A DNA stretch of 64,000 bases from JADJPF01 sp964492845 (GTDB taxonomy: Bacteria > Acidobacteriota > Blastocatellia > Chloracidobacteriales > JADJPF01), in the NCBI GenBank assembly GCA_964492845.1, contig CAZBMZ010000025.1, positions 1-64,000 of the forward strand. The letters run 5' to 3'. This document shows, piece by piece, positions 63,872 through 64,000 of this stretch. Below the pieces are notes generated by a model, which saw only the letters and a list, made by a program, of their open reading frames with translations, searched no databases and was not told where the DNA came from. The first letter of the stretch is position 1. Each line of letters opens with the position of its first letter. The translations under genes were made by a program, and so were the position numbers.

Positions 63872-64000
63872 GAAAAATAAACTCCAACTCACAGTTTATT
63901 AAAAAGTAACAGAGTTAAATTTTAGTTTTGGATTAGTTAAACGTATTTTAGTAATAGCTATAGAACAACTTAAATTTATTTTATAAGTAGAAATATTGTT

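Noticed and set aside
1..64000. tRNA, rRNA and insertion sequences
   Set aside because: No GTTCGANTC-type T-loop with acceptor pairing, no rRNA-like stretch and no transposase frame were found by eye; weak matches did not fold.

Overview
The window reads as an AT-rich chromosomal segment of a diderm (Gram-negative) bacterium. Diderm traits seen are a type IV pilin-like minor pilin operon, an OmpA-type peptidoglycan-binding domain, a Wzz-like protein, an O-antigen ligase-like protein and several large secreted proteins. A gnd-zwf-opcA-pgl operon, Uma2-like protein, MoaD-MoaE fusion, BACON-domain subtilase and giant PilX-like protein together fit an Acidobacteriota member (Blastocatellia-like) best. 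That placement is inference; no rRNA, tRNA or other marker was found.

Layout. 1-5.3 kb is an accessory region. It holds a CRISPR-type reverse transcriptase coupled to cas2 at the left edge (cas1 and any array would lie outside), an ARPP-1-like protein, a Uma2-like nuclease, and a minus-strand group with a stand-alone RecT annealase. 5.5-9.6 kb has a seven-repeat Ig-like secreted protein and a Tat-exported phosphoesterase. 9.8-15.4 kb is an unusual plus-strand cluster: two coiled-coil proteins, a membrane-anchored substrate-binding/OmpA fusion, an ABC permease and an ABC ATPase. 15.5-25.2 kb is mixed housekeeping: PhzF, a fused molybdopterin synthase, PlsC-like acyltransferase, folP, site-2 protease, EgtB/SenA-like enzyme and cobalamin adenosyltransferase. 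25.4-30.5 kb is the oxidative pentose phosphate operon gnd-zwf-opcA-pgl, closed by a clear terminator. 30.6-35.1 kb has surface polysaccharide genes (Wzz-like, wecB, O-antigen ligase-like).

36.1-44.2 kb carries a UvrD-type helicase with a built-in DEDDh exonuclease, trxB, a PIG-L deacetylase and an OPT-family transporter. 44.4-51.3 kb, all minus strand, has a secreted subtilase with duplicated BACON domains, a PAP2 phosphatase, a cytoplasmic subtilase fused to a glycogen-binding-type domain, and a second, short 6-phosphogluconate dehydrogenase. 51.7-57.2 kb has poorly known proteins (HEAT-like repeats, small ORFs) and a Ser/Thr kinase. 57.2-63.9 kb is a minus-strand operon of prepilin-like proteins (GspH/FimT-, PilV- and PilW-like, and a 1371-residue PilX-like protein).

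Paired palindromes built on AGCCCAG recur in at least four intergenic places (8.6, 18.6, 18.66 and 44.3 kb) and look like a REP-type family. The most unusual signals are a ~130-residue insertion inside the CRISPR-type reverse transcriptase, the substrate-binding/OmpA ABC cluster, the subtilase-glycogen-binding fusion, and a 38-bp perfect palindrome upstream of the EgtB-like gene.
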